Shown here in pieces: positions 11,647-21,172 of a stretch of 64,000 nt of DNA. Under the pieces are notes generated by a model. It ran no database searches. It was not told the DNA's origin and worked only from the letters and a program-made list of their open reading frames with translations. Both the position numbers and the translations under genes were made by a program. The DNA is from Chelonoidis abingdonii. Its lineage: Eukaryota > Chordata > Testudines > Testudinidae. Where the stretch lies: contig NC_133770.1 in assembly GCF_003597395.2 (NCBI RefSeq), positions 15,675,559-15,739,558 on the forward strand. Reading direction: 5' to 3'. How positions within the stretch are numbered: the stretch's first letter is position 1; each line of letters opens with the position of its first letter.

Positions 11647-13222
11647 CCCAGTCTGAGCTGCGTTGCTCTGCCCCGTATGCAACAGGTGCTCTGGGTAGCA
11701 GGAAGCTGTCCACTAGAGCGACATATTGGCCAGTGGAGCGTTTCGCTTCTTGCTGGCGATTGGAAGCGGACTTCCTTCCACTGAGGTCTCCATTCCCAAC
11801 ATCTGGATTACCTCTGGTTCCAAACACAGGGCCTAGCGGTATCATCATCTTCGGGTTTCATTTGGGTGGCCATCTTCTACTTTCCACCCAGGGGAATGGC
11901 GTCGGTTCTTCTCACACCCGATGATGTCTTAGATTCCTGGGCGAGAGCGCCTCTACCCCCAGGTTCTGCTCCTACCCCTACATGGGACCTTAACCTGGTT
12001 CTTGCCAAATCATGTGCCCCATTCGACCGTCTAGCGACTTGCTCCCTTCTCTACCTCTCAGAAAAACCACGTTTCCATCTCTCTTCCATGATGCTCCAGC
12101 GTGCTCGGCAGCACTGGTACAGCCTTGTGCTAGACCTGTTCCTAAGCTGACCCTGTTCCCGTACCTCTTCACTGGAACCTGATACATCAGGACCCGGCCA
12201 AAACTGCGTCACCGGACCTCATCCTCCCTCACAGCATGGCTCTGGTGGCTGACCCAGTCTGAGCTGCGTTGCCTCCTGCCCCGTGCAACAGGTGCTTCTG
12301 GGTAGCAGGAAGCTGTCCACTAGAGCGACATATTGGCCAGTGGAGCGTTCGCTGTCTGCTGCGATTGGAGCGGACTTCCTTCCACTGGAGGTCTCCATTC
12401 CAACATCTGGATTACCTCTGGTTCTCAAACAACGGTCCTAGCGGTCATCATCTCTCGGGTTCAGTTTGGGTGGCCATCTTCTACTTTCCCCCAGGGAGAA
12501 TGGCCGTCGGTTCTCACACCGATGTGTCTAGATTCCTAAGGGCTAGAGCGCCTCTACCCCCAGGTTCTGCTCCTACCCCTACATGGGACCTTAACCTGGT
12601 TTTGCCAAATCATGTCGCGCCCAATGCGTCTAGCGACTTGCCTCCCTTCTCTACCTCTCAGAAAAACCACGTTTCCATCTCTCTTGACCCTGTTCCCCTA
12701 CCTCTTCACCTGGACCTGATAACTCAGGACCACGGCAAACTGCGTCACCCGGACCTTCAGTCCCTCCCCTCACAGCATGGCTCCTGAGTGGCTGACCCAG
12801 TCTGAGCTGCGTTGCTCTGCCCCAGTGCAACAGGTGCTCCTGGGTAGCAGGAAGCCTTCCACTAGAGCGACATATTTGGCCAAGTGGAAGCGTTTCGCAT
12901 GCTGGTGCGTGGAGCGGAACTTCCTTCCCACTGAGGTCTCCATTCCCAACATCTTGGATTACCTCTGGTCCCTCAAACAACAGGGCCTAGCGGTATCATC
13001 TCTCAGGGTCCATTTGGTGGCCATCTCTACTTTCCACCCAGGGGAGAATGGCCGCTCGGTATTCTCACACCCGATGATGTCTAGATTCCTTAAGGGCCTA
13101 GAGCGCCTCTACCCCCAGGTATGCTGCCCTACCCCTACATGGGACCTTAACCTGGTTCTTGCCAAACTCATGTCCGCCCCATTCGAGCCGTTAGCGACTT
13201 GCTCCCTTCTCTACCTCTCACG
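11470..13222 (+). repeat. Threefold tandem repeat across the pol/recombinase junction
   Basis: Unit 1 (about 11470-12084) and unit 2 (about 12085-12684) both begin TCCATGATGCTCCAGCGTGC. Unit 3 (from about 12684) runs on into the intact recombinase. All three contain the string TGACCCAGTCTGAGCTGCGT, then a GTAGCAGGAAGC block and a CCTCTACCCCCAGGT block. Units 1 and 2 have many one- and two-base indels relative to unit 3, so neither encodes a continuous recombinase N-terminus, whereas unit 3 is open. See findings for the artefact possibility. Confidence 0.85.
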
Positions 13223-13844
13223 GAAAACCACTTTCCTGGTGGCCATCACATCAGCGAGACGAGTCTCGGAGCTTTGGGCCCTCATGGTAGATCCCCCATA
13301 TACTGTGTTCCACAGGGACAAGGTGCAGTTGCGACTGCATCCGGCCTTTCTCCCCAAAGTGGTATCAGCCTTCCATGTTATCCAGGAAATCTTCCTACCT
13401 GTTTTCTTTCCAAAGCCACATTCGTCCTGCAGGGAGCAGCAGCTACACTCCCTAGACGTCCGTAGAGTGCTCGCTTTTTATATCGAGCGAACAAAGCCAT
13501 TTCACAGAACCCCCCAACTCTTTGTTGCAGTGGCTGAGTGTGTTAAGTGCCTACCCGTCTCCTCGCAGTGGATTTCCTCCTGGGTAACATCGTGCATCCG
13601 CACCTGTTACGACTTGGCTCACGTCCCATTGAGCCACGTGACTGCGCACTCTACCAGGGCTCAGGCCTCATCGGCTGCTTTCCTCGCTCACGTGCCCATT
13701 CATGAAATTTGTCGTGCAGCTACCTGGTCCTCGGTCCACACCTTTGCCTCCCACTATGCCCTGGTTCAGCAGTCCAGAGATGACGCAGCCTTCGACTCCA
13801 CAGTGTTACACTCTGCGACATCTCACTCCGACCCCACCGCCTAA
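12777..13844 (+). CDS. DIRS tyrosine recombinase (integrase)
   Basis: Open frame of 355 codons starting ATG GCT CCT GAG; the true start could be earlier if it overlaps pol, because the upstream sequence is disturbed by the tandem repeat. The N-terminal half resembles the SAM-like DNA-binding part (STRATYLAKWKRF, LDYLWSLKQQGL, SSLRVHLVAIS). The catalytic half shows an Arg in TSARRVSEL, the H-x-x-R box AHSTRAQASS, a Trp/His position in ATWSSVHTF and the Tyr candidate in ASHYAL near the C-terminus, so the R-H-R-W/H-Y set is present. The enzyme would join the circular element DNA to the target by strand exchange through a 3'-phosphotyrosine. No in-frame break was seen. Confidence 0.9.
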   Translation: MAPEWLTQSELRCSAPVQQVLLGSRKPSTRATYLAKWKRFACWCVERNFLPTEVSIPNILDYLWSLKQQGLAVSSLRVHLVAISTFHPGENGRSVFSHPMMSRFLKGLERLYPQVCCPTPTWDLNLVLAKLMSAPFEPLATCSLLYLSRKTTFLVAITSARRVSELWALMVDPPYTVFHRDKVQLRLHPAFLPKVVSAFHVIQEIFLPVFFPKPHSSCREQQLHSLDVRRVLAFYIERTKPFHRTPQLFVAVAECVKCLPVSSQWISSWVTSCIRTCYDLAHVPLSHVTAHSTRAQASSAAFLAHVPIHEICRAATWSSVHTFASHYALVQQSRDDAAFDSTVLHSATSHSDPTA

Positions 13845-13860
13845 GTAAGGCTTGGGATTC

Positions 13861-13960
13861 ACCTAACTGGAATGGATATGAGCAATCACTCAAAGAAGAA
13901 AAGAGGTTACTCACTTTTGTAACTGTTGTTCTTTGAGCTGTGTTGCTCATATCCATTCCA
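13861..13960. repeat. Internal complementary region of the DIRS element
   Basis: 13861-13904 is the reverse complement of the left end 6971-7014 (44 bp, one mismatch). 13905-13960 is the reverse complement of the right end 14144-14199 (56 bp, three mismatches). The junction at 13904/13905 is therefore a copy of a joined right-end/left-end circle. In the DIRS model this region templates completion of the ends and circle closure. The two halves also form a hairpin through GGAATGGATATGAGCA / TGCTCATATCCATTCC. Confidence 0.92.
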
Positions 13961-14001
13961 AACCTGCCCTCCTTCCCCACTGTCGGAGTAGCCGGCAAGA
14001 A

Positions 14002-14199
14002 GAAACTGAGGAGCGGTCGGGTCGGCAGGGGTATATATCCAGCGCCATAATGGCACCACTCTAGGGGGCGACCTGCCGACCCACCGGAGTTGCTAGGGTA
14101 AAAATCTTCCGACGAACGTGCATGTGCGGTGCGCACACCTAACTGGAATGGATATGAGCAACACATCTCGAAGAACAACAGTTACAAAGGTGAGTAACC
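14002..14199. repeat. Right inverted terminal repeat of the DIRS element
   Basis: Reverse complement of the left repeat (for example GGGTATATATCCAGCGCCAT against ATGGCGCTGGATATATACCC). It ends ...GGTGAGTAACC at 14199. The 7-1-7 palindrome of the left repeat has one changed base here. Confidence 0.88.
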
Positions 14200-17169
14200 A
14201 TCTTTTCTATAGTTTGACACATCAGATCCAGGGAGGATCCCTAAGTAAATAACTAGAGGTTTCTGCTTGCTGTATAGAGTTTCATTAGGGTTAAGTTATA
14301 GACAAAATTCCATCCTCTCTTGTCTTGTGAAGCCAGCTGGAGCCCTTTCACTAACACCGTGGGAAAATGGCAGGGTTTTTGGCATTGTTTGTTCAGTCAA
14401 ACAATTGTTTTTGGGGGTTAGAATAGGCAGGGAGTTGGAGTTGGGTATAAATCTCTGGGGTCATTGTTATTTATAGCTTCTTAGTGTTTAGGTGTACACT
14501 GATGGTCAGCTCCAATGTTGTTAGTGAGTCAGCCTGAGCAGAAATCCACATCTGGGACATGACAATAGCAAAGTCACTGATTAAATTGATTTTGAACATA
14601 GAGAGACAAAGCCAGTAAAAGTACTTGAGCTGTAGCAGCGGAAAGGAGACTAAACATCACCAGAACTAGGCTCGCAGAGACTAGTTTTCAAATCGAGCTC
14701 CATGTTTCCACTCTGAATTGTCAGACTGGCACTTTCTTTTAAGGATTGATCTAAAGCCTGTCAATAGGAGCCTTCCCTTTGATTTCATAAGGCAGCGGAT
14801 CTAGTCCTTAATGTGCCTCATCGCCGATACAAGCATCCAAAGGATGCATTTAAATGTCCTATTAAGGTGTCTGTTCAAACAGGCCCATTCCTCATTTTCC
14901 AATTGTTCAGAATTATTTTCCTCTAAAATAACAGAAAAGACGGAAGTTGCTCACTTGACTTCAGTGGGAGCTACTGGGCACTCAGCACTTTTAAAAATGA
15001 GGCAATGTATTTAGATGCCTAAATAAGGATTTAGGAACTTAATTTTGGGCATCCATTTTTGAAAGGCTAGGCCTTTGTTTTCACTAATACTAAAACCATT
15101 TGCTGACCAAACCAGCTTTTTATTATTGACCACTATATAGAAGCAAGGAGATTATTTTTCTTTCTAGCTTTACCCAAGACTGATAAAAAGGCAAAATGTC
15201 AGTGCTTTCCCTATACTGAGAAAAAGTGCTTGTTGACAAAGGAAGCAATCCAAAAATCACCACTCAGATGTAATATAGACAAGAACTAGCTAAAATGCTA
15301 AAATAATACCTTCTTAGTCCCTCAGTTGCAACCACTGCAGGTGCAGAACTTTACATTGTTGCTAATTTCAGTTTATTTGCAAACTTTGCGGGCAAATCCT
15401 GAATGAGCATATACCTGCAACTAATTATTTAAATATGAGATAAACATTGCAAACTGCTTTAGCATACAATGCTGCTTCTCCTTTTATAATGGCGTTTCCA
15501 CAAAATTAAAGACCTTCATTTCATGGTTGTATGCTATGATAGTCTCCTTCAATCTTGTTAAACATTTGTGCTGTCACTTTATTGGGTCCATTGTTTATAC
15601 TGTAGCCTGTCCACCCCCTTTTTATGCTTGAAAAGGCTTTTATGGTATATGGAAAATTAAAGCTGAACCAGCTCCAAATGCAGCCTTTAAAATGCTGCCA
15701 TAAAGGAGCCTATCTTCAAGCAGCAATGGCATACCTCAGAATTGTAGTTATTCAGAACAAAATACTGTTACAGTGCTGTATATTCTCATTTATATGTAAA
15801 TTACAGTGTGTGTGTGTGTGTGTATCTATCCTTATGGAATACAAGCGAGAAACATTTCCAGTGAATGAAATAACAGCACAAAAATAGTTTTGCTTGTCCT
15901 GCTGGAGATGTCTTTTTTAAAACTGAGGTATAGTTTCATGGCTGGACTTTAAAAATGATCTCCTGCATTACTTTAAGAATTGTTATTTTTTTTAATTTCT
16001 ATTGAAATATAAGTACTATGAACCATTATGCCTATCTAATGATAATACTGTGTATTTTGTCCTGGTGCCTGATTCCTGGATGTGTTCTCAATCTCACAAC
16101 ACTTCAACTGCCAATTCTACATACCACTGTTAGTTGTCTCTCTTTCTAATATAGAAAGAAACACATATTCCTTATGAAGGATAACTGTTCATAAATTTCC
16201 CGAGTAACATTAATCATCTTCAAGAATTTGTATTGATGGAAACTTTCTTAAGTGCTAGTGGAACGCATAACAGATTTCAGGCTGGACTGGGACTTGGATT
16301 CATACCTATGCAAAGGAGTAAAAATATTGCTTACATTCTTGCATAGTCTACCCAGACCTTGCATTCTGACGCTGCATTGGCATGGAATAGGCAGAACTTT
16401 GGATCCATCCCTCACTCACTGGTCAGTGCAGCTGAGCAAGTGGGAGGGGTGTGTGTGTTGTAATTTGTTGCGGGTGTAGATCAGCAGCAAATTACACGCC
16501 CTTGCCCCAACTGAGCTATGAGGAAGCAAGGAAAGAACTATAACTTAGATATATCTCCTTCAAAAAATATTCACCCTTACTCACACTGGATAGTAACTTA
16601 CTCTGCAAATAGTCCTTTTAATATCAACATGACTATTTGCTGAATAAGGCACTGTGTAACATTGTCTCTGAATTGGGCATACTGTGGTTATTGAGGAAAA
16701 TAGAGACATTTGAAAATCCAATTGGATTAGAAATATTCAGGTACTATAAATAATAAACAAGAAGGGAGTTCTGCACTCAGTATACTTTTATGTTGCTAGT
16801 CCTATTGAAACTAAACTCTCACAGAGATAAATTGTATAATGATAAATGTAACAGGAAGTATGCCCATGAACAATCCTGTTGGAAAAGTAACGTGGTGCAT
16901 ATGTTACATTTATTGTTGCAATTTTGGACTTTAAGGAGTATATTCTCTGTGCACCTAGGAGTAAAGAGCATGTTTTGCATAAGGGGTGCCAAGATGTTTC
17001 TTGACATGAGCACTTCTGCACAAGCTAGCAGAGGTATAGTGTTTTTCCTTATAATCAAAATATTTGGGCTTTCTGGATGACGCAGTACAAGAAGCACTAC
17101 TTTTATGTGCTAAACTGTGTGTCACAGTAAGTAGAAAGATGATATGATATTAAAAAGAGAAATTAAATC

Positions 17170-17463
17170 GAGTTGGCAACCTTTCAGAAGTAGTAGGCCA
17201 CGTCTTCATTTATTCACTCTAATTTAAGGTTTCTCATGCCAGTAGTACATTTTAAAGGTTTTTAGAAGGTCTCTTTCTATAAGTCTATAATATAGAACTA
17301 AACTATTGTTGTATGTAAAGTAAATAAGGTTTTTAAAATGTTTAAGAAGCTTCATTTAAAATTAAATTAAAATGCAGAGCCCCCCAGACCGGTGGCCAGG
17401 ACCCAGGCAGTATGAGTGCCATTGAAAATCAGCTCATGTGCCATAAATTGCCTACCCCTGCGT
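17170..17463. mobile_element. Non-autonomous hAT-like element
   Basis: About 290 bp. The left end reads GTTGGCAACCTTTCAGAAGT and the right end TTGCCTACCCCTGCGTT, imperfect inverted ends of the GGTTGGCAACC / GGTAGGCAACC type common in turtles. AT-rich interior without coding capacity. Assignment rests on recognition of the family ends and interior, not on a target duplication. Confidence 0.5.
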
Positions 17464-18257
17464 TAAATAATCCAGAAGAATTTGAAGTGGGAGATTTATT
17501 TATGCTTTATAATTCTGCAGAGGGAATTAGAAGAGTAATTTCTTCTCTTTTATTCATTTTCATTTGTTTCTTGTTTCTTTTTACTTTGAAATTTGTTTCC
17601 GTAGTTCCTTTGCCAGGTTATTTCTTTTCCTTTTGTAATATTTTCTTTGACTTTTATGTATTTTATTATGTATGCCAAATTGGTGTGAATGGCTATGTAA
17701 TTTTGTAAATGTTTTCTTTTTTAATAAAATGTTCTAATTTCTTTGATTTGTTGAGGGGTTTTTGAAGGGGGAAAAAGTAAAGCAAGCTAATTTATCTAAA
17801 ATCTTTCTTTCTCTCTGTTCCCTTGCTCCATAAACCCCAGATAGCCTGATGACTTCTTATATTGTTCACATTTACAGGACTTCCTTTAAATAGGTTTTGA
17901 TTACAATAACTTTTCCTTTATTTTGATTTTGACTTTGATTATGATTCTGTCAGTAACTTGATGTACACAGATCAACTTTTTTTTTATAAAAGAAATTAAT
18001 AACACGTTTTTTAAAAAGCAGTTGCTGGTAGCCTGGTTTAGCCAGTGATTGAAGTGGTACTTTAAAATTCCTTATAGCAGTCTTCTCTGGTCAGCCAGTG
18101 GTTGATATTTCTAACCACAGAACTTTGATGTTATATATTGTCAGTATTATGATTATTATTTTATGTGTAGTGGCATCTAATGGTCCCACCCCCACTATGC
18201 TGGGCTTTGTATAAACATGTAACAAAAGGTCAGTCTCTACTCTGAGGAGTACACAAC

Positions 18258-18942
18258 ATGCATGCAGTTCTGGTTACTTCAGCTAAAAAAAAAATAAGAA
18301 TAGGAAAAGATTCTAAGTAGGGTAACGAAAATGATTAGGAGTATGGAACAGCTTCCATAAGAGGAGAGAGTAAAAAGGCTGGGATGGCTCATCTTAGAAA
18401 AGAGACAACTAGCAAGGGGGTATGATAGAGGTCTATAAAATCATGACTGGTGTGGAGAAATTTGTTAAGAAAGTGTTATTTACCTCTTCACATAACACAA
18501 GAACTAGGGATCACCTGATTAAATGAATAGGCAGAAGGTTTCAAATAGACAAAAGGAAGTACTTCTTCAGTCAATGCACAGTCAACCTGTGGAACTTGTT
18601 GCTGGGGGTGTTGTAAAGGCCAAAATTGTAACAGGGTTCAGAAAAGATTTAGATAAGTTCATGGAGGACACATCCATCAATGGCTGTTAGGTAAGTTCAT
18701 GGAGGATAGTTCCACCAATGGCTATTAGCCAAGATGGTCAGGGTTGCAACCCCATGTCCCTGAACCTCCAAATGTGAAAAGTTGGGGCTGAACGATAATG
18801 GATTGATCCCCTCAAAATTTCTCTGTTCTGTTCATTCCCTCTGAAGCATCTAGCACTGGCTACTGTCGAAAGGCAGGATACTGGGCTAGATGGACCATTG
18901 GTCTGACCCAGGATGGCCGTTCTTATGCTCTGAAGAGCTCAC
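18258..18942 (+). mobile_element. CR1 LINE, 3' end
   Basis: Degenerate end of CR1 ORF2 and 3' UTR in sense orientation. Recognisable blocks in order are ACGAAAATGATTAGGAGTATG, AGGTCTATAAAATCATGACT, ACACAAGAACTAGGGATCAC, CAGTCAACCTGTGGAACTTG, AAGTTCATGGAGGA and GGCTAGATGGACCATTGGTC. The GGATAG(T/G)TCCA(T/C)CAATGGCTATTAG segment is partly duplicated within it (about 18655-18730). No open frame remains. Confidence 0.85.
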
Positions 18943-19899
18943 AGACCAGACTAGAAGACCTGTTGGCAGAGTTTTTGTTTTTTTCCAAAATGTTACCACT
19001 GTCACCAAATTACCTTTCTTGCACAGTCCCTCTAAGGGCGGTCCTGGGGTACCTAGGGCCAGTGGGGGTTCCTGGTAGTGCATGGCTCCAATGATGCACT
19101 GACAGTGAATGTGGCCAGAAATTCCCTGGACACAGTGACGGTGCAGAACCACAAGGCTTCCAGGTTGATGATCAAGGCCTCCCACTTGTTCCTCATGGTC
19201 ACTGCAGATCCAGACATTTCCACTGGGCTTGTGGGTGGACCTAGTAGCTCATTCCTCTGTGGGGAGGGACAAAAGCAGGCAGCTTTTCTCTCCTATAAAG
19301 CTTTGTCAGGGAAACCTATTGGAGATTTTCTCTCCCTCACCCTCCCATGAGTTTTACTGTAAAACGTCCCCTGGACCCATTGGGCCTAGAGGTCTGCTTG
19401 GGCCTAATTTGGGGCCCAAACGAGAACGGGGCACAACTGACCTGACCCAAGTCTGGGAGAGTTGAGTGGTTTTCCAACCCAACCCTTGCCCCTAAAACTG
19501 AGTCAACGACAACGATGCCTCCTACCCATGTGTTCGTCTCTCCTCCGGCCTATCAGGTCAGCATGGCAGTAACTGTGTGCCCTGGTCTTGCTGTCCACCA
19601 CCCCTTGTTGTGCTGTGTGTCCTGTGGAGTGAAAGGTGCCGCAACGCCTCTGCATGCTCTGCAGCACGCACAAGCAGTGGGATGGTGGTGGCCAGCAAGA
19701 GCAGGGCATAAAGCTGCAGCCGTACCAACCCCATAGGCAGGAGACCCAACCCTAGCCTGATAGGATCTGGTTGTTTTCCCACATGACCCAGACCCAACAC
19801 TTGTAGTCAGGTGGCATTGGATTCAGATCAGGTTGCAGGGTTCTCATCTGGCCTCCATTACTGTAGCATATGAGCAGCTCATAGTTTTTAATCTGTTTA

Positions 19900-20070
19900 T
19901 CCCTATCATCCCCTTGTGAAGGAGGGAAGTATTATCATCTCCCCTTTACTGATGGGGAACTGAGCCACATGGAGGCTAAGTGACTTGTTCAAGTCACACA
20001 AGGAGGTCTGTGGTGGAGCAGGGAATTTATCCTCCATCTCCCAACTCCGAGCACTGGATCCACTCTCCTT
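19900..20070 (-). mobile_element. MIR-like SINE, antisense
   Basis: The stretch TATTATCATCTCCCCTTTACTGATGGGGAACTGAG, then AAGTGACTTGTTCAAGTCACACA, is the reverse complement of the conserved MIR core (GTAAAATGGGGATAATA, then AAGTCACTTAAC). It is diverged, as expected for an ancient amniote SINE. Ends are not sharp. Confidence 0.6.
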
Positions 20071-20241
20071 TACTGCTGTGGGAACATTGGCATAAGTAAA
20101 GCAAGCAGGCTTTGTCTCTGTATGAAGTTGTAGCTCGTACTAAAAGAATTCTTACTGTTTGCATTCTTGTAAGTTTGACAGTATTAGGTCTCATCTTAGA
20201 TACCACATGTGCATGAGAATATCCTATCCTATTGCCTGGCT

Positions 20242-20515
20242 CAGTATTGCTAACTCCAAACCTCGAAAATCATGAGATTGGCTTAAAAAATCATGATTTT
20301 AAAAGATATATAAATTTGCGATTCTTTTACTTGCCTTCTGCGTTTTGAGCCTTTAGATTTTGTTTTTTCAAATGTTTCTCTGCAGCCGCGAAGGTTAGAA
20401 GCTTATATTTTTCTTTAAATGAAAGCTGAGATTCTCACAAAATTGCAGAACTCCAGCAGCTGGAACACCAAATATCGCGAGACTGGTGATAAAGTGCTAA
20501 GTGTTGGCAACACTG
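20242..20515. mobile_element. MITE with CAGTRTTGCYAAC ends
   Basis: The left end CAGTATTGCTAACTC pairs with the right end GTGTTGGCAACACTG read in reverse (CAGTGTTGCCAACAC). About 274 bp, non-coding, hAT-like ends. Confidence 0.5.
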
Positions 20516-21039
20516 CAGACCCAGAAAAGCCATGTTATGAAGAGGCACTTTTCACCCCTAGCATTTGCTTTGTTTGATATCAAAGGCCAATAACTGGAGC
20601 TTTTGTTCAAACCCCTTTTCCTTTGGTACCCATATAATTAAACAGTTAACACATTTCAGAAATAATGTTGTAATTATTGTAATTAAATAGAGTTTCTTTC
20701 ACAAGCTAAGAGCCTACTGAGTTGATGTTTCTCTGATGTTAGAAATACCCTTACTCCTCACTTCCATAGTTTTACATGTTCAGTCTGGATCAGTGCCTCT
20801 AGATCAAGTGGCAAAATTTTCAAAAGAACTTGTCTGACTTTGATGCCTAAGTGATATTTTCAAAAGAGACTTAGTCCCAGATTTTTAAGGTTGCTCTGCT
20901 CAATGTTGCAATGCCTAAGTCCCATTTTCAAAATAAAAATCTCATGAAACATAGGCTCGAGTTTGAAAATTCTACTCCATGTCTGCCCTGACTTCATCCT
21001 TTCTTGTGCCTTGCTGACCAAGTATGTCCATTTAAACAG

Positions 21040-21172
21040 ACCTCTCCATCTGATGAGGCAAGCAAGAAGCAGCTTTTGATGCCCCATCGCCTTTCAGTGG
21101 ACCACTGTGACCAGCCATTTCAAAGACAACGAGCAGTGAGTGCAGTCAGTATCATTACCAGTGCCATGGAAG
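21040..21172 (+). CDS. SCN5A: Sodium channel alpha subunit, last exon of the I-II linker
   Basis: A 133-bp exon starting in phase 0 after acceptor AAACAG and ending with one base of a split codon before donor GTAAGA. The equivalent exon in Nav genes has the same length and phases. It encodes TSPSDEASKKQLL, then QPFQRQRAVSAVSIITSAMEG. The QRQRA-S--S--T block is conserved in all Nav channels just before domain II. SAVSIITS lies between the Nav1.5 form (SAVSVLTS) and the Nav1.8 form (SVVSIITS). Confidence 0.9.

Larger units (their letters stand above)
6971..14199 (+). mobile_element. DIRS-type tyrosine-recombinase retrotransposon, near full length
   Basis: A 7,229-bp element in sense orientation in the sodium channel intron. 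It has inverted terminal repeats of about 185-200 bp, a gag-like ORF, a pol region with RT and RNase H motifs, a C-terminal tyrosine recombinase and, just before the right terminal repeat, an internal complementary region. That region (13861-13960) is the reverse complement of the left outer 44 bp (1 mismatch) joined to that of the right outer 56 bp (3 mismatches), which also fixes the element ends at 6971 and 14199. DIRS elements replicate through RNA and a circular DNA intermediate that the recombinase inserts without target duplication; none is seen here. pol is damaged, so this copy should not be autonomous. gag and recombinase remain open, suggesting a fairly young insertion. Confidence 0.93.
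1084..21039 (+). other. SCN5A: Large intron (about 20 kb) carrying a DIRS element
   Basis: Donor GTGAGT at 1084, acceptor TTTAAACAG ending 21039. The intron holds the repeats listed separately: MITEs, a Cry-type SINE, the DIRS element, a hAT MITE, a CR1 3' end and a MIR-like SINE. I see nothing assignable in 1084-2958, 3251-5689 (except three closely spaced copies of GTTATAGCGTA near 3612-3655), 14200-17169 or 18943-19899. Short GT/CA runs occur near 15808. Open frames here are short and without family resemblance. Confidence 0.8.
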
